64,000 bases of DNA from Actinoplanes philippinensis (GTDB lineage: Bacteria > Actinomycetota > Actinomycetes > Mycobacteriales > Micromonosporaceae): NCBI RefSeq assembly GCF_900113015.1, contig NZ_FONV01000004.1, positions 310,001 to 374,000 of the forward strand, in the 5' to 3' direction. A program made the translations under genes and the position numbers. How positions within the stretch are numbered: position 1 is the stretch's first letter; every line of letters starts with the position of its first letter. This document shows, piece after piece, positions 16,129 through 24,729 of the stretch. The notes below the pieces were generated by a model, which ran no database searches, was not told where the DNA came from, and was given only the letters and a program-made list of their open reading frames with translations.

Positions 16129-17160
16129 ATGCAGAGCCGGCGGCTGCCCACCCTCGAGGACGTGGCACGGATGGCCGGGGTCTCCCGGGCCACCGTCTCC
16201 CGTGTCATCAACGGCATCCGCAACGTCGACCCGCAACTGCACCAGCAGGTGTGGACGGCCGTCGACCAGACCGGTTACGTGCCCAACCGGATGGCCCGGT
16301 CGCTGGTCACCCGGCGCACCGGCACCGTGGCGCTGGTCGTCTCCGACAGCGAGACCCACGACGACGACCCGTTCATGAGCCGGTTCTTCTCCGACCCGTA
16401 TTTCGGTCGCGTCGTCGGCGGCCTGATGAGCGTGCTGCGCCCGCTCGGTGTCCAGCTGGCGTTGCAGATGGTCGGCGCCGACGGCCACAAACGCCTGGTC
16501 GGCGACCTGCGCAACGGCCAGGCCGACGGCGCCGTGGTGCTGTCCCTCCCGGCCCGCGACCCGCTGCCCGGCCTGCTCGCCGCCTCCGGCATCCCCGCCG
16601 TGCTGATCGGCCGCCCCGCCGAGCCGGTCCCGATCAGCTACGTCGACCTCGACAACGAGGCCGGCGCCGCCCTGGCCGCCGACCGCCTCGCCCTCCGCGG
16701 CTGCCGCCGCCCGGTAATGATCGCCGGCCCGCCCGACGTGCCCGCCAGCGTCGACCGGATCTCCGGCTTCCGGCGCGCCATGGCCCGCCACGGGCACGCG
16801 TGGATCCCGCAGGAGACCGGCAACTTCACCCAGGACAGCGGCGAACGGTCGATGCGCGCCCTGCTCGCCGCCCACCCCGGTCTGGACGCCGTCTTCGTCG
16901 CCAACGACCTGATGGCCGTCGGCGCCCTGCTCGTCCTGCAGGACGCGGGCCGCACCGTGCCCGACGACGTCGCGGTGGCCGGCTTCGACGACAGCAGCGC
17001 CGCGCTGTCCGCCCGGCCCGCTCTCACCACGGTCCGCCACCCCCTGGAGGACATGTCCGCCGAGGCCGCCCGGATGCTGCTGTCCCGCCTGGACGACCCG
17101 GACGCCCGCGTGACCTCGGTGATCTACGAGCCCACCCTGGTCGAACGCCAGACCGCGTAA
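16129..17160 (+). CDS. LacI-family transcriptional regulator (copy 2)
   Basis: The 343-residue regulator has the helix-turn-helix LEDVARMAGVSRATVSRVIN at about 7-26, the hinge region near GYVPNRMARSLVTRR and the usual ligand-binding core (DGAVVLSLP, LDAVFVANDLMAVGALLV, DVAVAGFDDSSAALSA). The start at 16129 is supported by a -10 hexamer 7 nt upstream and by family length. It is divergent from DUF1996 copy 2, and its promoter overlaps one of the shared operators, so it likely controls itself and the discoidin genes. A sugar ligand is likely but not predictable. Confidence 0.95.
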   Translation: MQSRRLPTLEDVARMAGVSRATVSRVINGIRNVDPQLHQQVWTAVDQTGYVPNRMARSLVTRRTGTVALVVSDSETHDDDPFMSRFFSDPYFGRVVGGLMSVLRPLGVQLALQMVGADGHKRLVGDLRNGQADGAVVLSLPARDPLPGLLAASGIPAVLIGRPAEPVPISYVDLDNEAGAALAADRLALRGCRRPVMIAGPPDVPASVDRISGFRRAMARHGHAWIPQETGNFTQDSGERSMRALLAAHPGLDAVFVANDLMAVGALLVLQDAGRTVPDDVAVAGFDDSSAALSARPALTTVRHPLEDMSAEAARMLLSRLDDPDARVTSVIYEPTLVERQTA

Positions 17161-17251
17161 CCGTCCGGCCCCGGCGGCCCGCGAGCCCACCCCGACCGAA
17201 CGCAAGACCCCGTAACCGGCCACCCACAAGCCCACCCCGACCGACCGCCGG
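17128..17251. repeat. Decayed tandem copies of the LacI gene 3-prime end
   Basis: The last 36 bp of the LacI gene including its stop (17128-17163) recur with a few changes at 17183-17218 (again with CGTAACCG) and in shortened form at 17228-17251, at 55- and 45-bp steps. The extra copies lie outside the reading frame. The rest of the 207-bp gap to the next gene holds nothing I recognise. Confidence 0.7.
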
Positions 17252-17367
17252 ACGGCAGCATGGAATACCGCTGTCGCGCCCGATCAGGTGCCCCCGCACG
17301 GCGCGAGGCATGACCGACGATCCGTCCGGACACTGCGTCGACCGCACACCGGCCGGCCATGGGCCGC

Positions 17368-17628
17368 TCACGCCGCTTCGTCCCGGGCATCCTCGTCCGC
17401 CGACCCGGTCCCGCGGCGCGTGGGTAGGTAGACCCGGCCGAACTGCTTCGTCGCCACCAGGCTCTTGACGATCGCGCCGCGCTCGGAGGGTTTCGAATCC
17501 TTCAGCGCAAGCTCAGCCAGAGCTTTGTCCCGGTCGGCGCGGATCTTCTGGCATTCCCACTGGAGGACAGCGACAACGACCGCAATGGCCAACGTGTATG
17601 CCTGGGAAAGTGCCTCGACAGGCAGCAC
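17368..17628 (-). CDS. Hypothetical small membrane protein (86 residues)
   Basis: A GTG start at 17628 with GGATG nearby gives a product with one N-terminal hydrophobic segment (YTLAIAVVVAVLQW) followed by a charged helical tail (QKIRADRDKALAELALKDSK). The layout suits a small inner-membrane protein with a cytosolic coiled segment. I do not recognise a family. It stands alone between two plus-strand genes. Confidence 0.45.
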   Translation of the reverse strand: MLPVEALSQAYTLAIAVVVAVLQWECQKIRADRDKALAELALKDSKPSERGAIVKSLVATKQFGRVYLPTRRGTGSADEDARDEAA

Positions 17629-17798
17629 GGGTTACATCCGGTCGGCCTGCCGGATCGTCTCCGCCGGCAGCCACTCCGGAGACGCACGGTCCACTCAGGA
17701 GTGGCGCCGGAGCAGAGCCACGTGACGGGGCCACGAGCGGACGCGTGACCGGGCATACTGATCGACATTCGATTCTGCCGATGGCCCGAGATGGAGCA

Positions 17799-18731
17799 AT
17801 GAGCCAGCACGACGCACCGGACCCGTTCGACGGGTTGCAGGACTGGGCCCACCAGACCGAGCGAAAGGTCCGGCGTGAACGCCGGCGCCGTCTGGCGGCC
17901 CGGTGGGTGCCGGCGGTGCTGGTCGGCGTGGCCGCGGTCGTGGCGATCGCCTTCACCGTACCGGCCGGGTGGGCCATGCTGCGGGACTCGTCGCCGGCGG
18001 CCCAGCCGACCCCGAGCCGGCCGGACGGTGTCACCGCGACCACGACGCAGACCGCCGCACCCACCGACCCGTTCGCGGGGACGCCGGCCGCCTCGTACCC
18101 GAAAGGCCAGGCGGGCATCACCCTGCCGGCGGCGCGGGCGGTGCCCGGATTCACCACGGCTCAGGTCGACGCCGCGCTCCAGCAGGTGCGCAAGGCGATG
18201 ATCGCCGGCCGGCTGGCCCCCGGCATGCTGATCGATCACCGCCCGGACGACTTCGTCGCCCTGCTCGCGCCCCGCCAGCGCGCCCCGGTCCGGAAGTGGT
18301 TCACCGACCTGCTCCACTCCAACGTGGCGACCTGGATCGATCCGGCGGTCCGTCTCGATCCGCGCGAGCAGCCCCGGGTCAGCGGGCGGGTGACCTACGC
18401 GGCGGCGACCCGCGACGGACGCCGCGTGCTCCGGGTCACCACCAACTTCGTCTGGGTGTACGCCTTCGAGGACACCGCCCAGCCGATCGCCGTCGTCCAC
18501 GACGAGATCCAGTGGGACTTCCCCGCCCCGAAGAACCTGCACGCCGACGACCGTGGCATGTGGATCGGCGCCAACCAGTCGTACTGGGCGATGATGGACT
18601 GCGCCGCCGGTGACCAGGGCCTTCTGGCGCCGACCCGGAGGCTCGGCGCACCGGCGCCCGGCGAGACCGACGACCCGGACGATCTGCTGCGCCCGGAGCG
18701 TTCCCTGGACATCCACGAGAACTGCCCGTAG
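17799..18731 (+). CDS. Membrane-anchored protein of unknown function (310 residues)
   Basis: I chose the ATG at 17799 (GGAG two bases upstream); an in-frame ATG at 17781 is possible. The first 30 residues are cytosolic and basic (KVRRERRRRLAAR), then one membrane segment (WVPAVLVGVAAVVAIAFTVP), a Pro/Thr-rich spacer and an extracellular domain of about 220 residues with motifs VRKWFTDLLHSNVATWIDP and FVWVYAFEDTAQP. This resembles anchored extracytoplasmic proteins encoded beside sigma factors or kinases in Micromonosporaceae, but I cannot name it. The acidic protein gene follows after 3 bp. Confidence 0.7.
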   Translation: MSQHDAPDPFDGLQDWAHQTERKVRRERRRRLAARWVPAVLVGVAAVVAIAFTVPAGWAMLRDSSPAAQPTPSRPDGVTATTTQTAAPTDPFAGTPAASYPKGQAGITLPAARAVPGFTTAQVDAALQQVRKAMIAGRLAPGMLIDHRPDDFVALLAPRQRAPVRKWFTDLLHSNVATWIDPAVRLDPREQPRVSGRVTYAAATRDGRRVLRVTTNFVWVYAFEDTAQPIAVVHDEIQWDFPAPKNLHADDRGMWIGANQSYWAMMDCAAGDQGLLAPTRRLGAPAPGETDDPDDLLRPERSLDIHENCP

Positions 18732-18734
18732 ACC

Positions 18735-19853
18735 ATGGACCTGGATCTTTCGAGCCGGCGGGTGCGTGCGACCGCACCGGACGACCGGACGCCGCACACC
18801 TACTGGCTGTTCGCGGACGGCCGCCTGCTGAGAGCCCGCGCCGGTGACACCCGGGCCGAGGTGGTCGCCGACGTGCCGAACATCCGGGAGACCGGGAGCG
18901 ACACGGGCGACGGCCGGATCACCGGCAAGCCGCTGGAGGCCCGGCTGTACGCGCACGGCCCCTGGGTCGGTGTGACCGAACGGTTCGGCACGAACGCGGC
19001 GCTGATCAACACGGACACCGGGGCGGTCCGCGAGATGAGCCGGGCCGACCACCACTCGGACGTGTCCAGCTACTCCGTCGGATTCCTCGAGCGCCAGGGA
19101 CGCACCCTGCTGGTCGCCCAGACCGAGTGGAACCGCCTGGACGTCCTCGACGCGGAGACCGGGGAGCGCCTGACCGGGCAGCGCGAGCAACTCGACTACT
19201 TCCATTCGCTGCTGCACGTCTCGCCCGGTTCACGACACTTCCTGAGCAACGGCTGGGCCTGGTCCCCGGTCGACGTGGTGTACGCCTTCTCCACCGAGGC
19301 GTTCCTGACCGGCCACGAGGCGAGCGGCATCGCGGTCTCGACCGCCTTCGGTTACAACTGGGACCGGCCGTGCACGTTCGTCGGCGATCGGACGTTCGTT
19401 CTCGCGCTGGACGAGGAGCTGGACGAGGAGCTGGACGAGGAGCTGGACGAGGAGGACGAGGAGTATCACCAGCTGGCCTTCTTCGACATCCCGGAGCTGA
19501 CCTCGGCGGACCGGCCGGACCATCTGCTGGAGCCCCGCTCGCTGGTGGACTGCGACGTGTTCGCGCGCAACGAGCACGGCGAGGTCAAGGGCGAGCTGCA
19601 CTACGACGCCGAGTCGGGCTGCCTGGTCGCGATGACCGCCGGCGACGGCGTCCACCTCGTCACGCTGGAGGGCGACGTGGTGGCGCGCCTGCCCGACGTG
19701 AACCTGGCGAGCCCGCCGTCGCACGGTGACATCGGCAGCACGTTCAGCGGTTCCGGTGGTTGGTCGTACGCGTCGCGGCACCGCGTCCTGTACCGCTGGG
19801 CCGACCGCTCGGGCATCGAGGAACGCCCCCTGCCCGGAGGTGCCCGCCGATAG
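18735..19853 (+). CDS. Hypothetical acidic protein with beta-propeller-like repeats (372 residues)
   Basis: The product is soluble with no signal peptide and shows recurring short strand-turn motifs (GRLLRARAGDTRAEVVAD, RLDVLDAETGERLTGQ, GVHLVTLEGDVVARLPD), as in WD40/PQQ-like propellers. A patch near residues 225-242 is pure Asp/Glu/Leu, encoded by four 12-bp repeats, and probably forms a flexible acidic loop. The ATG at 18735 is 3 bp after the upstream stop, so the two genes are likely one transcript. Function unknown. Confidence 0.7.
   Translation: MDLDLSSRRVRATAPDDRTPHTYWLFADGRLLRARAGDTRAEVVADVPNIRETGSDTGDGRITGKPLEARLYAHGPWVGVTERFGTNAALINTDTGAVREMSRADHHSDVSSYSVGFLERQGRTLLVAQTEWNRLDVLDAETGERLTGQREQLDYFHSLLHVSPGSRHFLSNGWAWSPVDVVYAFSTEAFLTGHEASGIAVSTAFGYNWDRPCTFVGDRTFVLALDEELDEELDEELDEEDEEYHQLAFFDIPELTSADRPDHLLEPRSLVDCDVFARNEHGEVKGELHYDAESGCLVAMTAGDGVHLVTLEGDVVARLPDVNLASPPSHGDIGSTFSGSGGWSYASRHRVLYRWADRSGIEERPLPGGARR
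19407..19454. repeat. Four identical 12-bp units encoding an acidic loop
   Basis: CTGGACGAGGAG occurs four times head to tail, followed by GACGAGGAGGAG-like sequence. The repeat keeps the frame and encodes L-D-E-E units. Confidence 0.9.
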
Positions 19854-19877
19854 CCCGCAGTCGATATGGTGTCCGGC

Positions 19878-21254
19878 GTGAGACTTCGCCTGATGGCCGC
19901 ACTGGCCGCTCTGCTCGTGGTCCTGTCACCGGCCACCGCCGCCCGCGCCGCGGATGACCCTCTGCTCGACCAGCTGACGGCCATCCCGGGACTTTCGATC
20001 ATCTCCGAGACGCAGGGGACCGGATACCGGTTCTTCGTCATGACCTACCGCCAGCCCGCCGACCACCGGCATCCGGGCCGGGGCGGCTTCGATCAGCGGC
20101 TGACCCTGCTGCACCGGTCCGAGTCGGGGCCGGTCGTGCTGTTCACCAACGGGTACGGTCTGGCCGCCGTCCCTCGCCCGACGCAGACCGAGCCGACCGC
20201 GCTGCTGGGCGCCAACCAGATCTCGGTCGAGCACCGTTTCTTCACGCCGTCCCGGCCGGCCGACGCCGACTGGTCGGATCTGAACATCTGGCAGGAGGCG
20301 ACCGACGAGCACCGGATCGTCGGCGCGTTCAAGACCGTCTACTCCGGCAAGTGGATCCAGACCGGTGGCAGCAAGGGCGGCATGACGAGCGTCTACCACC
20401 GCCGCTTCTACCCGAAGGACGTCGACGGCGTGGTGGCGTACGTCGCGCCGAACGACGTGATCAACCCGGCCGACGGCGCGTACGACCGCTTCTTCGACAC
20501 CGTCGGCACCGCCGACTGCCGCAAGGCTCTCGACGAGGTCCAGCGGCAGGCGCTGCTGCGCCGGGACCGGCTGGTCCCGCGGCTGGAGGCCGCGGCGGCC
20601 GGGAACGGCTGGACGTTCGAGCGGACCATCGGCACCGCCGACCGCTCGTTCGAGATGACCGTGCTGGACTCGGTGTGGGCGTTCTGGCAGTACAGCCTGG
20701 CCGCCGACTGCGCGGGCGTGCCGGCCGCGACCGCGTCCGACGACGAGATCTGGACCTGGATCGACACGGTCGCGGGCTGGAGCTTCTACACCGACCAGGC
20801 GCTCGAGTACTACTGGCCGTACTACTTCCAGGCCGCGTCGCAGCTGGGCTGGCCGAGCCTGAGGTTCGAGCACCTGCGTGGCGTGCGCAACTACCCGAAC
20901 CTGTACACGGCGAACGCGTCGCTGCCGAAGGAGCTGCGCCGCCAGCACAACCCGCTGCCGATGATCGACGTGGACGTGTGGGTGCGTACGCAGTCGGAGC
21001 GGATGATGTTCGTCTACGGCGAGAACGACCCGTGGGGCGCCGAACGGTTCGTGCCGAGCCGTCGTGACTCGGCGCTGTACGTCGCGCCGGGCGCCAACCA
21101 CGGCGCGAACATCGCCCGGCTCAGCCCGGCCGACTCGGCCGCCGCGACGGCCACGCTGCGCCGCTGGGCCGGTGTCCCGGCCACCCTGGCGAAGCCGCTC
21201 GCCGTGGACCTGCCGCTGGACGACGGGCTCGGCGACCGCCGCCGGATCCGCTGA
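19878..21254 (+). CDS. S37-family secreted serine aminopeptidase (PS-10 / tripeptidyl-peptidase type)
   Basis: From GTG 19878 the protein has 458 residues; TATGGT ends 7 nt upstream, fitting a leaderless message, while the in-frame ATG at 19866 lies within that hexamer. A signal peptide runs to about residue 24 (ATAARA/ADDP). The family signature is clear: LFTNGYGL, NQISVEHRFFTPSRP and the nucleophile Ser165 in TGGSKGGMTSVYHRRFYP; MFVYGENDPWGAERF and GANHGANI supply candidate Asp and His. S37 enzymes release tripeptides, often after proline, from peptide N-termini outside the cell. A strong hairpin follows the stop. Confidence 0.9.
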   Translation: MRLRLMAALAALLVVLSPATAARAADDPLLDQLTAIPGLSIISETQGTGYRFFVMTYRQPADHRHPGRGGFDQRLTLLHRSESGPVVLFTNGYGLAAVPRPTQTEPTALLGANQISVEHRFFTPSRPADADWSDLNIWQEATDEHRIVGAFKTVYSGKWIQTGGSKGGMTSVYHRRFYPKDVDGVVAYVAPNDVINPADGAYDRFFDTVGTADCRKALDEVQRQALLRRDRLVPRLEAAAAGNGWTFERTIGTADRSFEMTVLDSVWAFWQYSLAADCAGVPAATASDDEIWTWIDTVAGWSFYTDQALEYYWPYYFQAASQLGWPSLRFEHLRGVRNYPNLYTANASLPKELRRQHNPLPMIDVDVWVRTQSERMMFVYGENDPWGAERFVPSRRDSALYVAPGANHGANIARLSPADSAAATATLRRWAGVPATLAKPLAVDLPLDDGLGDRRRIR

Positions 21255-21260
21255 GGGAGG

Positions 21261-21300
21261 CCGCCGCCGGGGTCGCCGCACGCGGTGGCCCCGGCGGCGG
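21261..21300. terminator. Hairpin after the S37 peptidase gene
   Basis: CCGCCGCCGGGG and CCCCGGCGGCGG form a perfect 12-bp stem around a 16-nt loop, starting 6 bp after the stop and ending 18 bp before the next gene. Confidence 0.75.
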
Positions 21301-21318
21301 ACCGTAAGGTGTGGACCC

Positions 21319-22272
21319 GTGCGTGACAACGACTGGAACGACCCGGACTGGCGGGCCGCCGCCCACACCTGGATCACCGGCCGGCTCGCCGACCTCGGCA
21401 CGCCGGTCACCGGGGCGATCGAGGAGTTCCGGTCGCGGCCGTGGTCGGTCACCCACCGGGCGCCGACGGCGGCCGGGACGCGGTGGTTCAAGGCCAACAT
21501 CACCGGATGCCGGTACGAGGCGGCGCTCGCCGAGGCCCTGGCCGGGATCGCCCCCGGCGCCACCCTCGTGCCGCTGGCCGTCGACACGGGGCGGGGCTGG
21601 CTGCTCACCGCCGACGCGGGGCCGACGCTGCGGGAGACGATGTCCGGGACCGGCCGGATCGCGACGTGGACGGCGATGCTGCAGGCCTGGTCGGCGCTGC
21701 AGCGGGCCACCGTCGCCCATGTCGACCGGCTGTGTGCTCTGGGCGTACCGGATCAGCGGGTTTCGCTCCTTCCCGGCCTGCTGGCCGGGCTGCTCGCCGA
21801 CCCGGACATCCGCGCCGAGGTGAAACCGGGGGTGCCCGCGCTGTCCGGGGAGTACGCCCGGTGGTGTGCCGAGCTGGCCGCCGACGGCATCCCGGCCGCC
21901 CTGCAGCACGACGACCTGCACACCGGCAACGTCTTCGCGGACATGCGCTTCTTCGACTGGGGCGACGCGAGTGTCGGGCACCCGTTCGGCACGTTGCTGG
22001 TCACGCTGAACGGCCTGCACGACGCCCTGGACACCCCGGACCGGCAGGCGTTGCTGCACCGGCTGCGCGACGCCTATCTGGAGCCGTGGACCGACCTCGC
22101 CGACCGGGCCACGCTGCGCCGGTCGGCCACCCTGGCCTGCCGGGTCACCCGGGTGTCGCGGGCGTTGTCCTGGCAGCGGGGGCTGACCGGCGCGGTGATC
22201 CCGGTCGACGAGATGTTCCGCGACGCGCCGGCCGCCTGGCTCAACGAGCTGCTGGAGCCCACCACCATCTGA
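21319..22272 (+). CDS. Aminoglycoside phosphotransferase-like kinase
   Basis: The 317-residue protein starts at GTG 21319, with TAAGGT ending 8 nt upstream, so it is probably leaderless. It has the APH/choline-kinase fold: catalytic loop HDDLHTGNVF (Asp base) at about 199-208, and the metal-binding Asp in FFDWGDASVGHPFG. The N-terminal lobe (TRWFKANITGCRYEAALAEAL) supplies the nucleotide lysine and glutamate. Members phosphorylate antibiotics or small alcohols such as macrolides, homoserine or choline; nothing nearby identifies the substrate. Confidence 0.88.
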   Translation: MRDNDWNDPDWRAAAHTWITGRLADLGTPVTGAIEEFRSRPWSVTHRAPTAAGTRWFKANITGCRYEAALAEALAGIAPGATLVPLAVDTGRGWLLTADAGPTLRETMSGTGRIATWTAMLQAWSALQRATVAHVDRLCALGVPDQRVSLLPGLLAGLLADPDIRAEVKPGVPALSGEYARWCAELAADGIPAALQHDDLHTGNVFADMRFFDWGDASVGHPFGTLLVTLNGLHDALDTPDRQALLHRLRDAYLEPWTDLADRATLRRSATLACRVTRVSRALSWQRGLTGAVIPVDEMFRDAPAAWLNELLEPTTI

Positions 22273-22314
22273 GCGGCACGGCTTTGCGTGATCGAAAGCG
22301 GACATGCCGTCGCG

Positions 22315-24498
22315 TTACGGCGCGTCCGGGCCGGCGTCCGGGATCTCGTCGTCGAAACGGGCCAGCGGCGGATGGCGCATGGCGAGCCCGGCGACGACGG
22401 CGATGGCCAGGCCGCACAGGATGTAGGTGAGACCGATGCCGCGGCCCGCGCCGGTGCCGATCACCGCGCCGACCGTGGGCGCGAGCGGGCCGCCGGGTTC
22501 GAGCAGCGGGTTCAGCAGGTGGCTGGCGCCCGGGGCGACGAGCAGGAACGCCACCGGCATCGACGACCAGGCGATCATCTGGTTGGCGGCCAGGACCCGG
22601 CCGTGGAACCGCTGCGGCACCTTGACCTGGATCATCGTCATGTAGATGCCGTTGGTGACCGACAGCGAGAAGAGGATCCCGAAGACCCCGACCGCGACGG
22701 GGTACGCCGACGCGTGCGCCCCGGTGAGCACGGCGAAGACCGCGAACAGCAGGATGAACAGCAGGACGGCCCGCATCCGGTGGCGTCGTGGCCCGCCCCA
22801 GACGGTCAGGGTGAGCCCGCCGGCGGCCACCCCGAGCCCGCCGGCGAAGGAGATCCAGCCGGCCGTGGTGAGCGGGGCGAAGCTCAGCGACAGTGGCTGG
22901 ACCAGCAGGATCAGCGGCGACATGAACACGTTGACGACCGCGAACAGGACGAGCATGGCGCGGAAGCTGCGGTTGCCGACGGAGTAGCGGAACCCGGCGG
23001 CGATCTCGGCCAGCAGCGGTTCGCCGCGCTGGTGGGCCATCGCCCGGGGGAACCGGACGGCCAGGACCACGGCGATCGACACGGCGACGGTGGCGACCTC
23101 GAGCAGCAGGATCCACTCCATCCCGAAGGCGGCCAGCAGGGCGGCTCCGGCCAGCGGGGCGATCAGCCGGGCGGCGCCCTCGGCGGTCTGGACCAGGCCG
23201 TTGGCGTGTCCGAGGAACTGTTTCGGCACCAGTTGCGGCACCGCCGACAGGTAGGCCAGGCGCTGGAAGGTCAAAGCCACCGACAGCAGCGCGAGCAGCG
23301 GGTAGAGCGGCCAGTCGAGCAGGCCGCCGGTCGCGTAGGAGAGGGCCATCGCGGCGACGACCAGGCCGGCCGCGCAGTCGCCGGCCAGCATCACCCGCCG
23401 CCGGTCGGTCCGGTCGATGACCGCGCCGGCCAGCGGGGCGACCACCAGCCCCGGGATGATCGCCAGCAGGGTGAGCAGGCCGAACCGGGTCAGCGACCCG
23501 GTCAGGCTGTAGATCCAGAGCGGCACCGCGAAGTCGGCGATCTGGGCGCCGGTGAGCGACACCAGCTGGCTGACCGCGACCGTGGCGAACCGTCGCATGC
23601 TGGGCCGCGGCCCGGCCCGGTGGTCGCGTTCCGGGCTGCGCGACACCCCGGCGAGCCGCCAGCCGTCCCCGGCCACCGCGGCGCCGGTGTGCAGCGCCGC
23701 GTCCACTGTGGTGATCACCCGGGCGACCTGTCCGGCGCGATTCTCCAGGAACCGGTGGCCGGCGTCGTCCAGCACCACCACGGCGGACGTGCCGGTGATC
23801 GGGTGCCACTCGCGGAACCGTTCCGCGTGGTAGTCGGTGGCCGGGTCGTCGGCGCCGACGATCGTGATGATCGGGACCGGCAGCCGGCCGGCCGGGTGCT
23901 GCAGCAGCCGGGTGTGGTGCTCCTCGGCGCGCTCGGTGTCCTCGCGCAGCTCGCGTGCCAGCCGCAGCGCGTGTGCCGGGTCCAGGCCGCCGAGCTCCCG
24001 GCCGGGGCCGGTGAGGCGGTTCGCGTACGCCTGGTCGGATCGCAGCCGCCGCAGCCACGCCGACAGGCCGCCGATCAGGCGGCTCGCCGGCCGGGTCACC
24101 GGGAACACCGCGCCCAGATAGACGGCCTCGATCGGGCGGCCCGCCGCGGTCAGGCGGTAGGCCAGCTCCAGGACGAGCGCCGAACCGGCCCCGCCGTGGC
24201 CGTAGAGCACGAGCGGGCCGTCCACCCGGTCCAGGATCTCCGCGGCGCCGCGGGCCGCCAGCTCGCCGATGCCGGGATCGCGGGCCGGGCGGACGAGGGA
24301 GAAGACCCGATGACCGGGCGGCAGGGCGTCGGCGAGCGGCTGGCAGGCGGTGGCGGCGCCGTCGCCGAAGGGCACGCAGACGTACGTCCGGACGACCGGC
24401 CCGCCCGGGTCGGGGCGGACCGGCTCGCACAGCAGCAGGGGGTCGCCGGGTGGCACGGACGGAGTTCCCCGCCCGAGAGAATGGTCCAGGGATTGCAT
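22315..24498 (-). CDS. Thioesterase-like alpha/beta hydrolase fused to an MFS exporter
   Basis: From the ATG at 24498 the protein has 727 residues. Residues 35-275 look like a type II thioesterase of nonribosomal peptide systems (RTYVCVPFGDGAA, VFSLVRPARD, HPITGTSAVVVLDDAGH). Residues 302-720 form an MFS permease of the enterobactin-exporter (EntS) type with about 12 hydrophobic segments and the VIDRTDRRRVM loop. The thioesterase motif that normally reads GHSxGA is G100-H-G102-G-A-G, so the nucleophile serine is replaced by glycine, while Asp217 and His248 remain. The fusion may couple product hand-off to export, with the hydrolase part acting as a binding domain. No NRPS gene is in the window. 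Confidence 0.88.
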   Translation of the reverse strand: MQSLDHSLGRGTPSVPPGDPLLLCEPVRPDPGGPVVRTYVCVPFGDGAATACQPLADALPPGHRVFSLVRPARDPGIGELAARGAAEILDRVDGPLVLYGHGGAGSALVLELAYRLTAAGRPIEAVYLGAVFPVTRPASRLIGGLSAWLRRLRSDQAYANRLTGPGRELGGLDPAHALRLARELREDTERAEEHHTRLLQHPAGRLPVPIITIVGADDPATDYHAERFREWHPITGTSAVVVLDDAGHRFLENRAGQVARVITTVDAALHTGAAVAGDGWRLAGVSRSPERDHRAGPRPSMRRFATVAVSQLVSLTGAQIADFAVPLWIYSLTGSLTRFGLLTLLAIIPGLVVAPLAGAVIDRTDRRRVMLAGDCAAGLVVAAMALSYATGGLLDWPLYPLLALLSVALTFQRLAYLSAVPQLVPKQFLGHANGLVQTAEGAARLIAPLAGAALLAAFGMEWILLLEVATVAVSIAVVLAVRFPRAMAHQRGEPLLAEIAAGFRYSVGNRSFRAMLVLFAVVNVFMSPLILLVQPLSLSFAPLTTAGWISFAGGLGVAAGGLTLTVWGGPRRHRMRAVLLFILLFAVFAVLTGAHASAYPVAVGVFGILFSLSVTNGIYMTMIQVKVPQRFHGRVLAANQMIAWSSMPVAFLLVAPGASHLLNPLLEPGGPLAPTVGAVIGTGAGRGIGLTYILCGLAIAVVAGLAMRHPPLARFDDEIPDAGPDAP

Positions 24499-24550
24499 GG
24501 AATCCAACCTGTCGAATGCAAGGCTGGCAGCATCGTCGCCACAGGCGAGA

Positions 24551-24566
24551 ATGCGAGAGCTCGCAT
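24551..24566. promoter_or_regulatory. Palindrome upstream of the thioesterase-MFS gene
   Basis: ATGCGAG-AG-CTCGCAT has perfect 7-bp arms and lies 53 bp before the start. Its place suits an operator for a repressor that senses the exported compound. Further upstream CCCCGATC (24578) and GATCGGGG (24614) form a second, wider inverted repeat of uncertain meaning. Confidence 0.45.
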
Positions 24567-24729
24567 AAGAAAACGGACCCCGATCAGAGTCCACAGAGGA
24601 TGGCCACACTGTAGATCGGGGCCGTCAGACCTGTCCACCCCCTCAGAAGTCAATCACCCATAGGTGTACGCCAATGCGATATGTCGTTTCCGGACGCAAT
24701 TTCTCTCGAATATCGGCCCATCCGGGCCA

